64,000 bases of DNA from Polytrichum commune (Eukaryota; Streptophyta; Polytrichopsida; Polytrichales; Polytrichaceae): contig OX485806.1 in assembly GCA_950295325.1 (NCBI GenBank), forward strand, positions 27,344,001 to 27,408,000. The letters are read 5' to 3'. Below the pieces are notes generated by a model. The model made no database searches. It was not told the origin of the DNA and saw only the letters and a program-made list of their open reading frames with translations. The stretch's first letter is position 1. Each line of letters starts with the position of its first letter. Made by a program: the position numbers and the translations under genes. This document shows positions 1 through 11,092 of the stretch, in pieces.

Positions 1-2735
1 CAAGTTTAAACAAACATTGTTCAAACCCTACACATATAATTTATTTTTTAACTTAATGTAACTCTTAATTCTTCATAAGATGAACATATCTACAAAATAT
101 CCAAGCAAGCTGATGTTATCTACATTTTATGAGTTTTTCGTTTTGGAAATCTTTATACAAAGCTCATGACTTTAAACAAGAAAAAGTCCAATTGTAAGTA
201 TGTGTTCTTTGACTTTGTGTCAACATTTTTGCTTCATGATTGTTTCGTAAAGCAAGCTTACAAATCCCACTTTATTAGTCATCTTTTATAACTCAACAAA
301 CCACAAGGACGATAAGGGTACAAGGGAGAGCTCTCTTATGTGGTACATGACAAGCCTACTCACCATGCATCTCCATCTAGAGCTAGCCACCATTCCATTA
401 CAAGATGGAATGCCATATAGTTTCTATTGGCTTTAAGGCAACCACGCTCATTATGGACCAAAGTAGACGTGCCTTTAGATGGATACTTTTCTCTCTTCAC
501 TCACTTCTTGTAGAATATGAAACATGCAATTGATGCAAGATGATTAGCAAATCCAAATTGTGTCAATAGCCATTTGTCTCATTATACTTGGACTCATTTG
601 CATATCTTATTCATTACCAAGGATTATCATGCTCATTAAATGATTGCATATGTCCCCCTTTATCATGTTGACTATTGAGTCTGGAATGGTTAGTGTATTT
701 TGAGCATGTAGTTCAATCTTATTTAAACACGTGTCTTTTTGGTACCAAGTCTTGGATCCACACCTAACCACACATCACTCAAATATAGGTATCCAAATTA
801 ATATTATGTTCGAGTTAGGCACATCTACCTTAAATAACCAACAAGAAGAGAGTGAACGACAAGTTGTTAGAGCAACAAGTCATCCACCTACTCAAGTTGG
901 TTATGAATCATAAAGGATCAACTCATGAATAGACTATGAAAATTATGGATGATAACTTATTGTGATCTTGCCGAAAATCTTATGATCATGAGAATGTGGG
1001 ACCACAAGTGACATGCCACAATTGCTGCCAATGCCTGAACCCCTAAAAGTATGAAGATTTCGTATTGAATCAAAAGACGTATTATAAAGCCTAAAGGGCT
1101 ACTCTATGATAATAGACAAGCTCACTTGTTCTCAACCCTCATCTAAGTTAGGACCGAGCCTGCCCTCACATCCCATTACAAGAAAGATGCATGCTATGCT
1201 ATAGCACAACTCTCACTTTCATTGATTGTTGAGGCCTAGTGTAGGTGGTGGTTCATACCACACATAGGCAACGAACAACCTGTTGAAAGTAAACGGTGAA
1301 GCAAACACATTAGCATATTAGCTAGGGGGTCGTTCACATAGGGTTCCAAGTCCTAAGTCCCAATTCACTTGAGGTCGATCCATGCAATCTCAGCGATCAA
1401 GAGCCTGAAAGTTGGGACTTATCACTTTACAGGGGGTTTCCAAATCCTATGTCTCAAGTATGACATGGATGTGTGCATGGCAAAGCTTTTTGGAGGTGAG
1501 GCTTGGGACTTGTGTTGAGAATTGGGTCAAGTAGTAAACTAGACCTAACTCTTAACCACAAGTCCTGCAGTTTCTGTGCATAAAATAAGGAAGATTTGAC
1601 TTTAATGATGATTAACCATTTTTTGATGATTTTTTGAGGCTCAAAAGTTGGCACTTTGCCTCCATGTTGGGACTTGCTAACATGAGTGGGGCTTTGGACT
1701 TGGGACCCCATGTGAAGCATGCCCAACAACCTAGGCAATGTCTTCCATAAAATGATCATACTATATAACATAGACTTGCCCCAACCCGCCACTAGGTATG
1801 GCCCTTGCATAACATAGATATAGAAGCCCCATGAGAAGCTAGATATATAAATGGATAGTTTGCCCACCGCTAAGTGAACGAAACTTCAATACCGTAGCAA
1901 CACCTAAGCTTAGCTTTGACATTGATGTAGAATTAACAATGCAAGCGGCACCTCCGGGACATACTTGGCATCATAGGGGCCCTATTATACATGTACCGAT
2001 ACTTATTAAAATGAAAAGGACGACTATTGATGGACTTTAAAGTAAAACGGCGTTGGTCCTTTATAGGCAGGATGGCATTGGCATCCCATGTGTCCATGTT
2101 GTTGGGCATGCTCTTGCCTTCTTTGTTGATGGAGTCTCTATCATATTGTTGTCGTCGTCGTCATAACATTACTCAACACAACAATATTGCATCCCTTGTG
2201 TCATGAATTTGGCTAGATTCATTCCATCCTTATGTTGGGCCACTATTGCAAATTGAACAATTTATAGTCTTAATATTATTTGCTATGCAAAGGTAAACAA
2301 TGAGGTGGGATGTACCGGGGGTACACTTGTGGAATGTATCCTTTTAAAATTTTCAAGAATCTAGTGCATGCCATCTAGCTGTTGCAGGCTACCTTGATTG
2401 CACCGTTGTCACCTAAACCATGACTCACCATGTCAGTCACCACTGACATAAAGGTCAAATTCGCACAAAATATTTGCAACAAAGCGAGTGGACCCCAATA
2501 GCCCTCACCATTCAGAAAAAGGATCAACCCTTATAGCTTGATCTATATATATACAACGAAAAGGACATGGTGATAGTAGTGAGGTTGTCATCGTGCCACT
2601 CCCAAAAATGGTCAGCCGTCCACGGTGGGATGTTGAGCAAATAGTCCGGACATTAATTCACATGCACAAGTGCATTAGGGTTGGGATGACAGAGGTCCAT
2701 ACGAGAGGTACATATATGGTTGTAGTTGTTTAATC
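1..2735. other. Gene-poor repeat-derived DNA
   Basis: I see no gene here. The DNA is AT-rich and the reading frames are short and unlike any family I know. The part from about 500 to 900 is a diverged copy of a dispersed repeat that also occurs at about 20,980-21,230, with shared landmarks such as 'catgttgactattg' followed by 'gaatggttag'. Weaker relatives lie near 11,470-11,620, 22,250-22,330 (inverted) and 24,430-24,560. A run of GTCGTC units lies near 2,146. Confidence 0.5.
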
Positions 2736-2736
2736 T

Positions 2737-2768
2737 TTGCTTTTTCTTTTTCTTTTTCTTTTTCTTTC
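2737..2768. repeat. (CTTTTT)n microsatellite
   Basis: About five units of CTTTTT run directly into the left arm of the hairpin that follows. Simple-sequence repeat with no coding potential of its own. Confidence 0.8.
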
Positions 2769-2782
2769 ATCAAGAAAAATTG

Positions 2783-3150
2783 GCCTTGGGCTAAGATCAC
2801 ATCTTCATTTGGCTAGGCCCCGCCCCTCCCACGTCTCCTTAACTGCCCAATCTTCTCACCCGCACCTACGTGGGAACTCCTCCTTGTTGGGAACCGATGT
2901 GACAACACCTGGTCAAAATTACAAATATTCAAGTTGACATCACTTTCATTATTCCCAAGTTAATTGGCGGAGTTCCTTCACATGCCAAAGGAACTTGATG
3001 GCTTCAGTGACCGGGTATTGTCACTGTGGTTCCCCAACGAGAAGGAGTTCCCATGTAGGTGTAGGCAGGAAGCTAAGGCATTGAAGGAGGCGTGGGAGGG
3101 GCGGGGCTCAGCCGAATGAAGACGTGATCTAGCCACGGGCACAAACTTTG
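2783..3150. repeat. Large inverted repeat (foldback hairpin)
   Basis: The left arm, about 2,783-2,925, is matched in reverse complement by 3,000-3,150. Both arms share the GC-rich core 'ccccgcccctcccacg' (left 2,819 onward; reversed as 'cgtgggaggggcgggg' near 3,090-3,106) and, further in, the block reading 'cctacgtgggaactcc' on the left and 'ggagttcccatgtagg' on the right. The unpaired loop is about 75 bp. RNA read through it would fold into an imperfect stem of roughly 130 bp, so it is either a foldback element or an inverted-repeat small-RNA locus. I cannot tell which. Confidence 0.7.
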
Positions 3151-3158
3151 CATGCCAC

Positions 3159-3586
3159 TAAGGTAGAAATACCATAACCCATTAACCACCCTGTAGCCGT
3201 GCACTAGACCGCCGTCATAAAGGTGAAGTGCCATTTCTAAAACCGATCATGGCTCGGCAACAACTTCAATGCGTGTACACTTAGTGTAGCCAATGGGAGT
3301 CCAGTACTATTGTAGTCATGAAGTAACCGATTCAGGCGATTTTTTGCATGGAAATGTGGATCACCGTGTTCGGTGTAGGGAGAATCCAGTGAACGAGTAG
3401 GGGGTTGGACAACTTTCCACTTTGAAAATTGTAGCATTTTTTGTATAGGGCAGAAAAATATGAAACAACTTGCATTCTTCATGACTCCTTGTCGTCTATA
3501 TTGGGAAATTATCTCACGATTGTCAGACCAAGTCTTCAATGCGATCGAATCACCTTATTTTCACGGTTTATGGTATTTCTACCTTA
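3159..3586. mobile_element. Small TIR element (MITE-like)
   Basis: An exact 19-base inverted repeat, TAAGGTAGAAATACCATAA, lies at 3,159-3,177 with its complement at 3,568-3,586. The 430-bp interior has no recognisable protein; a 100-codon open frame on the minus strand looks fortuitous. The flanks carry CAC and CACTA on the two sides, so the target duplication is uncertain. It lies directly next to the foldback hairpin. Confidence 0.6.
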
Positions 3587-3957
3587 CACTAGCTAGCATC
3601 ATGGAGGTGTCGGAATTGCTCGCTCTCAATTAACTAACACAGCCAGCTGCAGCACGAGGTCAGCCAAGCACATTTTTTTTCACACTGTTTGGCCTTTTTT
3701 GGGCCCCGGGCAGGACAATTACTCCACTGTCATACTTTTTCCCACTATGTTACTCATTCATAACTTAGTGCATGTTGATATGGGCCATTCACCACTCATC
3801 ATTGAGGGAGGGCAAACCAACCCATACATTGGTTCCTTGTTGGATGATTGTTGCCCTGCCTTGAAGGAACCACTGTACGGGTTGTTTCGCCCCAGCCTCA
3901 TCATTGGCTCAGGCCATCATCCATTCTAATGGTCCTTATACTTTGGGAGTTGAGACC

Positions 3958-4800
3958 TATGATCGGGGAGAACTGGCAGTTAGTTACAGATGAACCGGTT
4001 GAGTTTGAGAAATAATCGGTGGAAGTTCAAGACCACGGGAAAATTACCGATCATTTTAGAGGAGATTAAAGAATACACCCAAATGTATTGAAGGAAAACC
4101 AAAGGATGTCAACATGTAACCGGTTGGACTTGCAAACACTAGGATCTCAACCAATTATGCCCAAAAATCTCCCCAATCACTGGTCGAGCTTGGTTTTATT
4201 TTGTGTCATGAGGCTAGAATTTGTGCTTCTCGTCGGTGTACTTCTTAAAATTGGATTCCGACAATGGAGGTGGAGAACCAATCGCTAGTTACGGATGCAC
4301 CGGTTGACTTTGAGGAATGCACTCTAAACTCTGTAATATCACGCTTGTGGCAACCAAAATGCACGTGACATGAAGGACATTTTGGGGTGTTAACATGGAC
4401 GTGTGATGAAAGTGTGTTAGTGTGGCGTGTGACACTATGGAAACTTATGATGATGACATGATGCGTGCGAGCACGTGGCTCGAATATTCGGTGGTTATTT
4501 GAATGTTAAAACCCACGAAATATAGGAGGAAACGTGACAATACGGAGCGAGATTCAAACTAAAAACCTCGGTTCCCTAGGGTTTCGGGATATAAGAGGAG
4601 GGGTGACATTAAGGAGGTTGATATTATGGAGTTTAGAGTGTAACCGGTTGAGGTTCAAGACTTCAGGACAATTACCGACCGTTTTAGAAGAATTTATGGA
4701 ATATACCTCAAATTGATAAAGAAGAACCGAAAGATCACAACATGTAACCGGATCGACATGTAAACACTAGGATCTTGACCGATATGCCCATAAATCTCCC
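3958..4800. repeat. Dispersed repeat family D (three tandem-like copies)
   Basis: A unit of about 200 bp begins 'ggggagaactg', then 'tagttacagatgaaccggtt', then 'gagtttgagaaataa', and ends near 'catgtaaccggttggacttg'. Copies or parts lie at 3,962-4,160, 4,268-4,320 and 4,635-4,800. Others are at 10,165-10,370 and 48,325-48,400, and an inverted copy at about 61,390-61,600 lies inside the second intron of the acetate-transporter gene. The unit is marked by repeated AACCGGTT palindromes. It has no coding frame, so it is probably a non-autonomous element. Confidence 0.7.
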
Positions 4801-6540
4801 CATACACTAGGCCCCAACCACATTACATCAAGGGTGAGGCCATTTTTTCAACATAATTTTTTATTCGGAAGAGACGTGATCCATCAAAGACCCCCGAGAT
4901 TAGTTAGTCTAGCAAGGTTAAATTAGAATGAATAAGCAACAAACCTATTTACACTGCATGTTTTTTTACTGCACCGCCATGGTAACTTTCATGGTGGGAT
5001 GCAAAATTTACACAAAGTGCTCGAGGCCAAATCATGACACGGGGGGAGCCTTTTGCAGTTGCCGAGATTCATTCATCCATTCGAGGTTAAGTTAGTTCCA
5101 ATCGGATGATGATGATGATGATGATAAATGCCATATCGGGCTCGGAGATTTAGAAGGTCACCTTAGAAGTTAATATCTATTCTATCTCTCGCCATGTGTG
5201 TGGTGAGGAGAGAGGGGGAATTTATCATCCTATATGAGCGTACCTCTCATCCATCCATCCATCCAACATAAAATTGTGACCCCTCCTTATAGGCTTGTTG
5301 CCGATTCATCTCAAATGATCTCAAGTGATGGGAGGGTATTTAAAGCTAACTCTGGTGCCAAATCAACTAGAAAAACTATCTTCCGGGATGCAAACTATTT
5401 TTAAGGTGGTTTTTATGTTGGATGAATGAGAGGTATGATGCTTGTTATACGATTCCCTTTTTCCGTGTGCTGAGAATAGAAAGATAAATAAGTAGTAAAT
5501 TAAAATTAGTTCGACAAATGATTTGGCTCATCAGAGTCCTCAACACAGCCAAAAAACATTATATATATCGCTTCAAAATGCACACACATAACATTACTCA
5601 ACATTGAGGTGCTACATCCCTAGTGCTGGGGATTTTGTAAGAATAATTCTCCAAATTGTGTTGGGTCATCACTGCGAATTGGAGAATATTTAGCATGAGT
5701 ATTATTCACTCTACACATGGTTGGTTGCATTGGGAACCCATCATCCAAGTTCATGGTGACTTCATAGGATACTCCTTTTAGAAAAGGGTCCATGTCCCCT
5801 AGGTAGTGTAATGTTATGACAAAATTAAGAGTTGCAATGTGCATAAGGATGTTGAGTCTTAGAGGTTTTTTTTGTGGGTGCGGTGTTGAAGTGAGAACCA
5901 TGTTTGAGGTATTATGATAGGCACGCATATTCAACTTGATTTTGATTGTCCATATAGAGTTGAACTGCCTATTCCCAATTAGGACCCATTTGGGAATCCA
6001 TAGGGTACTAGAATTTTGATAAGGTTGGGTCTGATTTAGGTAATTCATTTTTTGTGGGTGACTAGAATAAGGTTCCACATTTCACGGCTCGGGCTTTTGT
6101 GCATAGCAAGACATGATTGCCAATTATCACTTTAATTAGAGCATGAGTTAGTGAGAATGTCGAAGTTTTCATAACTAATTAGAAGCAACTATTTCCAGAA
6201 AAGCAAGGGTTTGTAGGTCATAGTCTAGACCCCGTAAAGGTAGTTATTCTCACTTATATGAAAGTGTTTAATTTATGCTTATAGTTTGAAGCAACTCCAA
6301 CAGATTGTTTAGAACTCAAAGTTCTTTTAGGCTCAACTCCAAAATTCCAAATAATTGTAGATGCTACAAAGAGGAAGAAGTATCACATGCACTTTCCAAG
6401 GTTGAAGAAGAAAACTCACAATCTAATGACAATGCAAGACTTTTTTGATGATGATTGACAACAATGCACACCCATCCTACCAGTTGTATCACACCCATAA
6501 CCACAATCACAGAGTAATTGACAATTACAACAACATTGTA
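4801..6540. other. Gene-free stretch with simple repeats
   Basis: It contains a (GAT)n run at about 5,107-5,127 and a (CATC)n run at about 5,252-5,270. The segment 5,205-5,400 ('gtacctctcatcc...ccaacataa...tggtgccaaatcaact') is a diverged dispersed repeat that also occurs at about 61,655-61,830 and partly at 21,745-21,790. A 152-codon open frame on the minus strand (5,620-6,078) is unlike anything I recognise and lacks supporting context. No gene is called. Confidence 0.5.
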
Positions 6541-6826
6541 AATCTATAATGCCCAAATCTTTTAACATGGACAACATGGTGGTTTAGATGGCGGGGCCAT
6601 CACCCTACCATTCTTTGCCATACCCCACAATTCTAAAAAGACAAGGAGATCACAATATAATGATATGTTGCTATGCATGGGAGCAAAGGGCCGTCTGATC
6701 TTTTTACAAGGAATGACAAATAATGTTAGGTTTACATATAATGTTGGTGACACTACACAAGTGGTTCATAATTGGTATTGAGCAAGACGAATAGAATTGG
6801 TGACACTAAATACAATATTTAGCGTG
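6540..6826. mobile_element. Partial MITE of the ACTACACTAAATA family
   Basis: The stretch 6,705-6,826 ('caaggaatgacaaataatg' onward to 'gacactaaatacaatattta') matches the right half of the element at 58,795-59,195. About 140 unrelated bases (about 6,563-6,703) separate it from an upstream match, 'aatgcccaaat'. The terminal repeat is degenerate (tttagcgtga), so this copy is old. Confidence 0.55.
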
Positions 6827-7126
6827 ATTATTTATGTGATATGGGCAAACAATGATGATATTGTCGTTTTAGAAGCTATGGCATCGTGTAAGTCCAAATG
6901 GTGAACCCACACTAATAGGTGATACCCATGTACATGAAACATCTTAGTTAGTTCTTGAGTTGTCCCGGTAACAATGTGCAATTCTTTATGCATATAGGTA
7001 AGGTGTGCCCGGAAATCTTTAGGAGCGTCTCCAAATATTAAGCTAGGTGCTACTAGACTATTACCACGTCCATATACATTTGAGATGAGAACACTGCTTG
7101 AAAGCTTAATAGAAAGCTTAATTATG

Positions 7127-7390
7127 TTAACCAACGTCAGGCAATCCGACGTGAATTTGAGCCCATTAGCCCTACCCTTGCTCAAGAATTTTCTTGGTAC
7201 ATGGTGGGGTTCACTGCCTACCTTGTGGTGGGTGGGCGCTAGACTTCCTACCTACCTAGCTGGTTTTTCCGTCAAGTAGAGAGAAGATTTCACAGTAGGT
7301 TTCGAACCGCCAACCACTCCATCCAGAAGGGGTACCTCTCCACTATCACCCTGTAGTTTAGGGTCACCTCGGACTTAATTATGTTATATA
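7127..7390 (-). mobile_element. SINE-like repeat with pol III B box
   Basis: Read on the minus strand, the segment contains GGTTCGAAAC, a good RNA polymerase III B box (at about 7,290-7,300). Its 3' end, ACGTTGGTT, matches the second, truncated copy at 7,870-7,990, which ends in a T-rich tail on the same strand. This fits a plant SINE, where T-rich 3' ends are known. The A box is not clear. The alternative is a decayed tRNA-like piece of another element. Confidence 0.45.
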
Positions 7391-7461
7391 ATATGGAGAG
7401 TTCAGTTTTTATTATGTACCATTGACCACAGAGGTCATTATATTTCAGAGTATTTCATCTT

Positions 7462-8010
7462 CACTACACTAAATATTGAAACTAGTGTCACCAATTCCAT
7501 TTGTCTTGCTCAAAAGTGATTGTAAAGTGTCCGTGTAATGTCACCGATATTGAATGTAAACCTAATATTATTTGTCCACTATCCTTGTAAAAAAATGTGA
7601 GCTTCATATATTTATAATGTTGCAATAACTGGCACTTGCTAAGTGAAATTTCATCCAAATTTTGATCACCCATGATAGTATTTCATTACAAAAATGTTGG
7701 GATGCAGAATAGACCAAACTTTGCTTCAATAATTAGCAATTGGATGAACTAAAAGTAAGTTGGGATGACAGTAAGTTTGTAAACTTATTCAATAGAACTG
7801 TCCTTAAGAAAGTTACCACAATTGATATTAAATATCATATGACACTAGAGATACAAAAAAGAAAAGAAAAACCAACGTTCGGCGATCTGATGTGAGTCCA
7901 TTGGCTGTTGTACCCTGCTCAAGAAACCCCTTAGTGCAGGGTGGGGTTTACTACCAACCTTGCAGTGGGTGGGCTCTTGTTTGTCACTACATACAATATG
8001 TAGTGTAGTG
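7462..8010. mobile_element. TIR element CACTACACTAAATATTG with nested SINE
   Basis: The left end, CACTACACTAAATATTG (7,462-7,478), pairs with the right end at 7,994-8,010, with one mismatch in 17. The interior is homologous, in inverted orientation, to the element at 58,795-59,195. The extra sequence at about 7,870-7,990 is a truncated second copy of the SINE-like repeat found at 7,127-7,390, so the SINE landed in the MITE. It has no transposase. Confidence 0.65.
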
Positions 8011-10384
8011 TTGGTTTTAAATGATATACAGATAAAATTTTGAACCTTCATAGCTTTTACGTATAAAATTCACATAAGACATACTTTGGTGCATTGGAAT
8101 CTCATGTCATTTGCTAAGATTTTATTATGTGAAATCTAAAATCTAACAATTGCATATGTGCTCATCGCTTGAAGTGACATTTTAGCACCATCTACCGAGG
8201 TTTCTTAATTAGTATAGATGTGATTTCTTGCTTGTGAAAGAGGGCGTAATAGGTGAAAGGACATCCATACCGCAACGTCTCAATAAGATAGCTACGAGCA
8301 TGGGTTATCTTGCACGTTCATTTGTTGTCACAAAAGCTACACTAATATGTTCAATTAGGTTGCCCCACACTAAATTATCAACGTTTCACAATATCTTGAA
8401 CGTTTATTATCGTGGTAATGATATACATGAAGAATTTAGTTTTTAACGCTAAATTATATCTTCAGTTCAATTGCCTTCTTTTTGAATAGGTTGCCTCTTT
8501 ACCCACGCAAGTTACCTTGGGTCAAAACCAAATCTCAAAAACATGTATATATTTTTTATTCAACATTTAGCAACTATAATATAAAATATAAAATATCAAT
8601 TATGTATTATGTTATTTTGGTACTAGATATTCAAAATAGTGTTGAGCAACCTAATTGCACATATCTTTGTAAGAAATATGGGGTGCCATGTCCATGTTCT
8701 CACGCGAGGTACATGTGTGCCTAATCGTTGGCACTTCCAACTCCACATTTCACTCTAACTGTTGTTGGATCAATGGGTTGAAGAACTCATCATGCTAGCA
8801 CCTTTGAATGAGAAAGAATGTTGGTGAGAAATTTGTGATTAGAATTTATAATTTTTTGGGATCCCCGATCAAAGTCCAAATTTCTTGAAATGGTATTGTA
8901 GGGGGTGCCATTCATGATTTACTTGTGCTTAGAATGACAATAGTGTCTTTTGGCATTTATAAAAATAGAATACGGTAGAATAGAATAAAATAAAAACTAT
9001 GCCATATTCAAGCCAAGCAGGTGTTGTGTTTGAAACTTGTAACCTATGAAACACTTGTAATATGCATGGAAGTGGTCCTAACCTTGTTACAGTACGATAG
9101 TAGTGCAATTTGTGTTCAACCTTTGGATAGAAACTAAAAGCCTTTAAGTTACATCTTCAACTGGCTTGTTCAAGCTTTATGGATAAAGTGATTATATGCG
9201 AGGACGCTATGCTTGCATGCCTAGGATGGCATACATATATATACACACACACACAATCAAAATTTGACCACCATAATTGTTCTTAAAGTCCAATTAACAA
9301 CCCTTAGAACACACACACACCTTGTATGTAGTGCAAAAACTTCATATTCAAATCACGTTGCGTATTTCAACAACATAGCAGCCACGAAATGGTTGTGTTG
9401 GGATGCCAATTGAAATAGCCTCACACACATGCTCAAGGTCAAAAGGATATGTGACAATTTGATGCAAGAGTTACACACCAACGCCAATGTCCCCTTCCCA
9501 CCTGACTTTAGCTACGATCCAAAGTATTTCCTGAAAACCGGGTAAAGCTCCCTCGGTTATAGGGGAGGCATCCGGCTGTCCCAATGCACCTACAAGAACT
9601 TGCTCCGGAGATTTTTGAGTAGGTTTTAGTTAAGTAGCTTTCACGCATGTTCATGGTTTTATCTACCAAGCAATGAATGTTGGATAGTTTTTGTCCCACC
9701 CCTAAATCCCTTACTACTCATTTATCTTACCATCGGTTTTTGTTAATGAAGCTCCTCGTGTCCTTAGAGCTAAGACAAAAAAGCAACCAATCACAAGGGC
9801 GGGAAGCGACACTTTTAAAAGTGCTATGTTCTTGCCTCATGTTTAGGTACCGATGGGAGGGTCAGTGCTTGAGGCTTAAAACCTCCACTCCTAAGCCATG
9901 CCACATCATTTGCCAACTAGGCTCAGCACTAGATAATGTCGATGGTGTGAAGGCCGGGTTGTTAGAACCCACTTTTAATCTTAGCTAAAGTCAGTTGGAA
10001 AGCGGGCATAAGTCTTCTTTCCAAGGGTTTTTTTGGTCATTGATTATGGTTGTTGGGCAAAGGGAATATAGTACTTACGAAATACATGTCAAACAAGCAG
10101 AGATTGCAGGGTGCAAACTTCAAATGAAGGGTTTTTTCGGGCTTCTTAGGTGCCAAAAGCACTGAACAGGGAGAACTGACCGCTAGTTACAGATGGACCC
10201 ATTGAGTTTGAGAAATAACCGGTTTGAGCTTCCAAGACTTTTGAAAAATTATTGAACACTTAAGAGGAATCTATGGAATATACTCCAAAATCAGTAAAGG
10301 AAAACCAAAGTATCACAACATGTAACCGGTGGAACTTGGAAAACACTTCTCTTTGGACCAATTATGCCCTGAAATCCACCCGGA
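8011..10384. other. Gene-free stretch
   Basis: I see no gene. It holds an AT/AC microsatellite near 9,233-9,256 and, at 10,165-10,370, a copy of dispersed repeat D (gggagaactgaccgctagttacagatgg onward) leading directly into repeat R. The open frames at 8,228-8,724 and 9,677-9,988 are unrecognised and have no coding context. Confidence 0.5.
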
Positions 10385-11092
10385 CCAATGGTCGGGGAAA
10401 ACCGACGGCTAGTTCATTATCAGCCGATGGATTTCCCCTCATGGCTGGTCCAAATTTCCAACCATCGGATGGCAATCCGATTGTAATTACAATCCTCCGG
10501 CAATTAGCCGATGGACCAGAAAATGTCCCGGAAATGTAGCCGATTCTTCTTGTGAGTTATTGGATTTCAGCCGAAAGAAGTATTCAAATACTGGCCGATA
10601 CCCAGGAAATGGTAACCGATACCCTCCGGGACATGAGCGTGGGTATCTGAGTGCAGGCAAGTATCAAGGGATGCAAGTCAGGGCTTCGAAGATGAACGGC
10701 AACTTGCTCCGCGGCGGCGCCTCCATCCTCCGCTGCTCCTGACCCTTGGCCTTCAAGCGGTGAAGGCATTGCTAGGTTCAATTCCTGCCAAGGACATTGA
10801 CTCTTCAAATTTAAAGTTTTGAACATGCCTTTCTTTTCACTTAGTCAAGATTTTGTACTAAGAAATGATTTCTAATAACTTTTCATACATTTTTTAAACA
10901 ATTAGTGCCAATATGAATTCCATTTAATCGGATGTTGGCCAATGAAAATATGAAAATATAGACAATTGGCCGATTGATTTTACAAAAGACCGGCTGTTGC
11001 CGATGTAAATTGGAAAAAATCCGACCCTTCATAGCAACTACCGGCAATTAGCCACTAAGGCTTCAAAAACTTCCCAAACTCTGCCCCGGACA
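10385..11092 (+). repeat. Dispersed repeat R, copy A (uninterrupted)
   Basis: This roughly 700-bp repeat is full of GCCGAT/ACCGAT words and carries the block 'ccggcaattagcc' twice (about 10,498 and 11,041). Its left half, 10,385-10,738, is matched in reverse complement by 46,876-47,225. Its right half is matched by 35,801-36,115 and then by about 33,340-33,381. Copy A thus lacks the insertions that break copy B and serves as a natural empty-site reference. The half-site TA at 11,056-11,057 is where the 2.4-kb TIR element sits in copy B. I find no coding frame and do not know the family. Confidence 0.8.
10744..10793 (+). other. tRNA-like pol III element within repeat R
   Basis: Fifty bases open with CCTTGGC and close with GCCAAGG, a perfect 7-bp acceptor-like stem. 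Inside are CAAGCGGTGAAGGC, which resembles a tRNA D-arm and A box, and GGTTCAATTCC, a B-box-like T-arm. There is no room for an anticodon arm. The copy at 36,063-36,112 (minus strand) keeps both 7-base arms and has the better B box, GGTTCAAATCC. It is probably the tRNA-derived part of a SINE or of repeat R, not a working tRNA. Confidence 0.5.

Noticed and set aside
1454-1867. 137-codon minus-strand frame
   Set aside because: There is no family resemblance, no promoter or splice context, and it lies in repeat-rich DNA.
9233-9256. Possible CRISPR-like or structured repeat around short AC/AT runs
   Set aside because: It is a plain microsatellite in eukaryotic DNA without spacer-repeat structure.
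10744-10793. Functional tRNA gene
   Set aside because: Only 50 bases, with no anticodon arm and an incomplete T-stem; kept only as a tRNA-like element.
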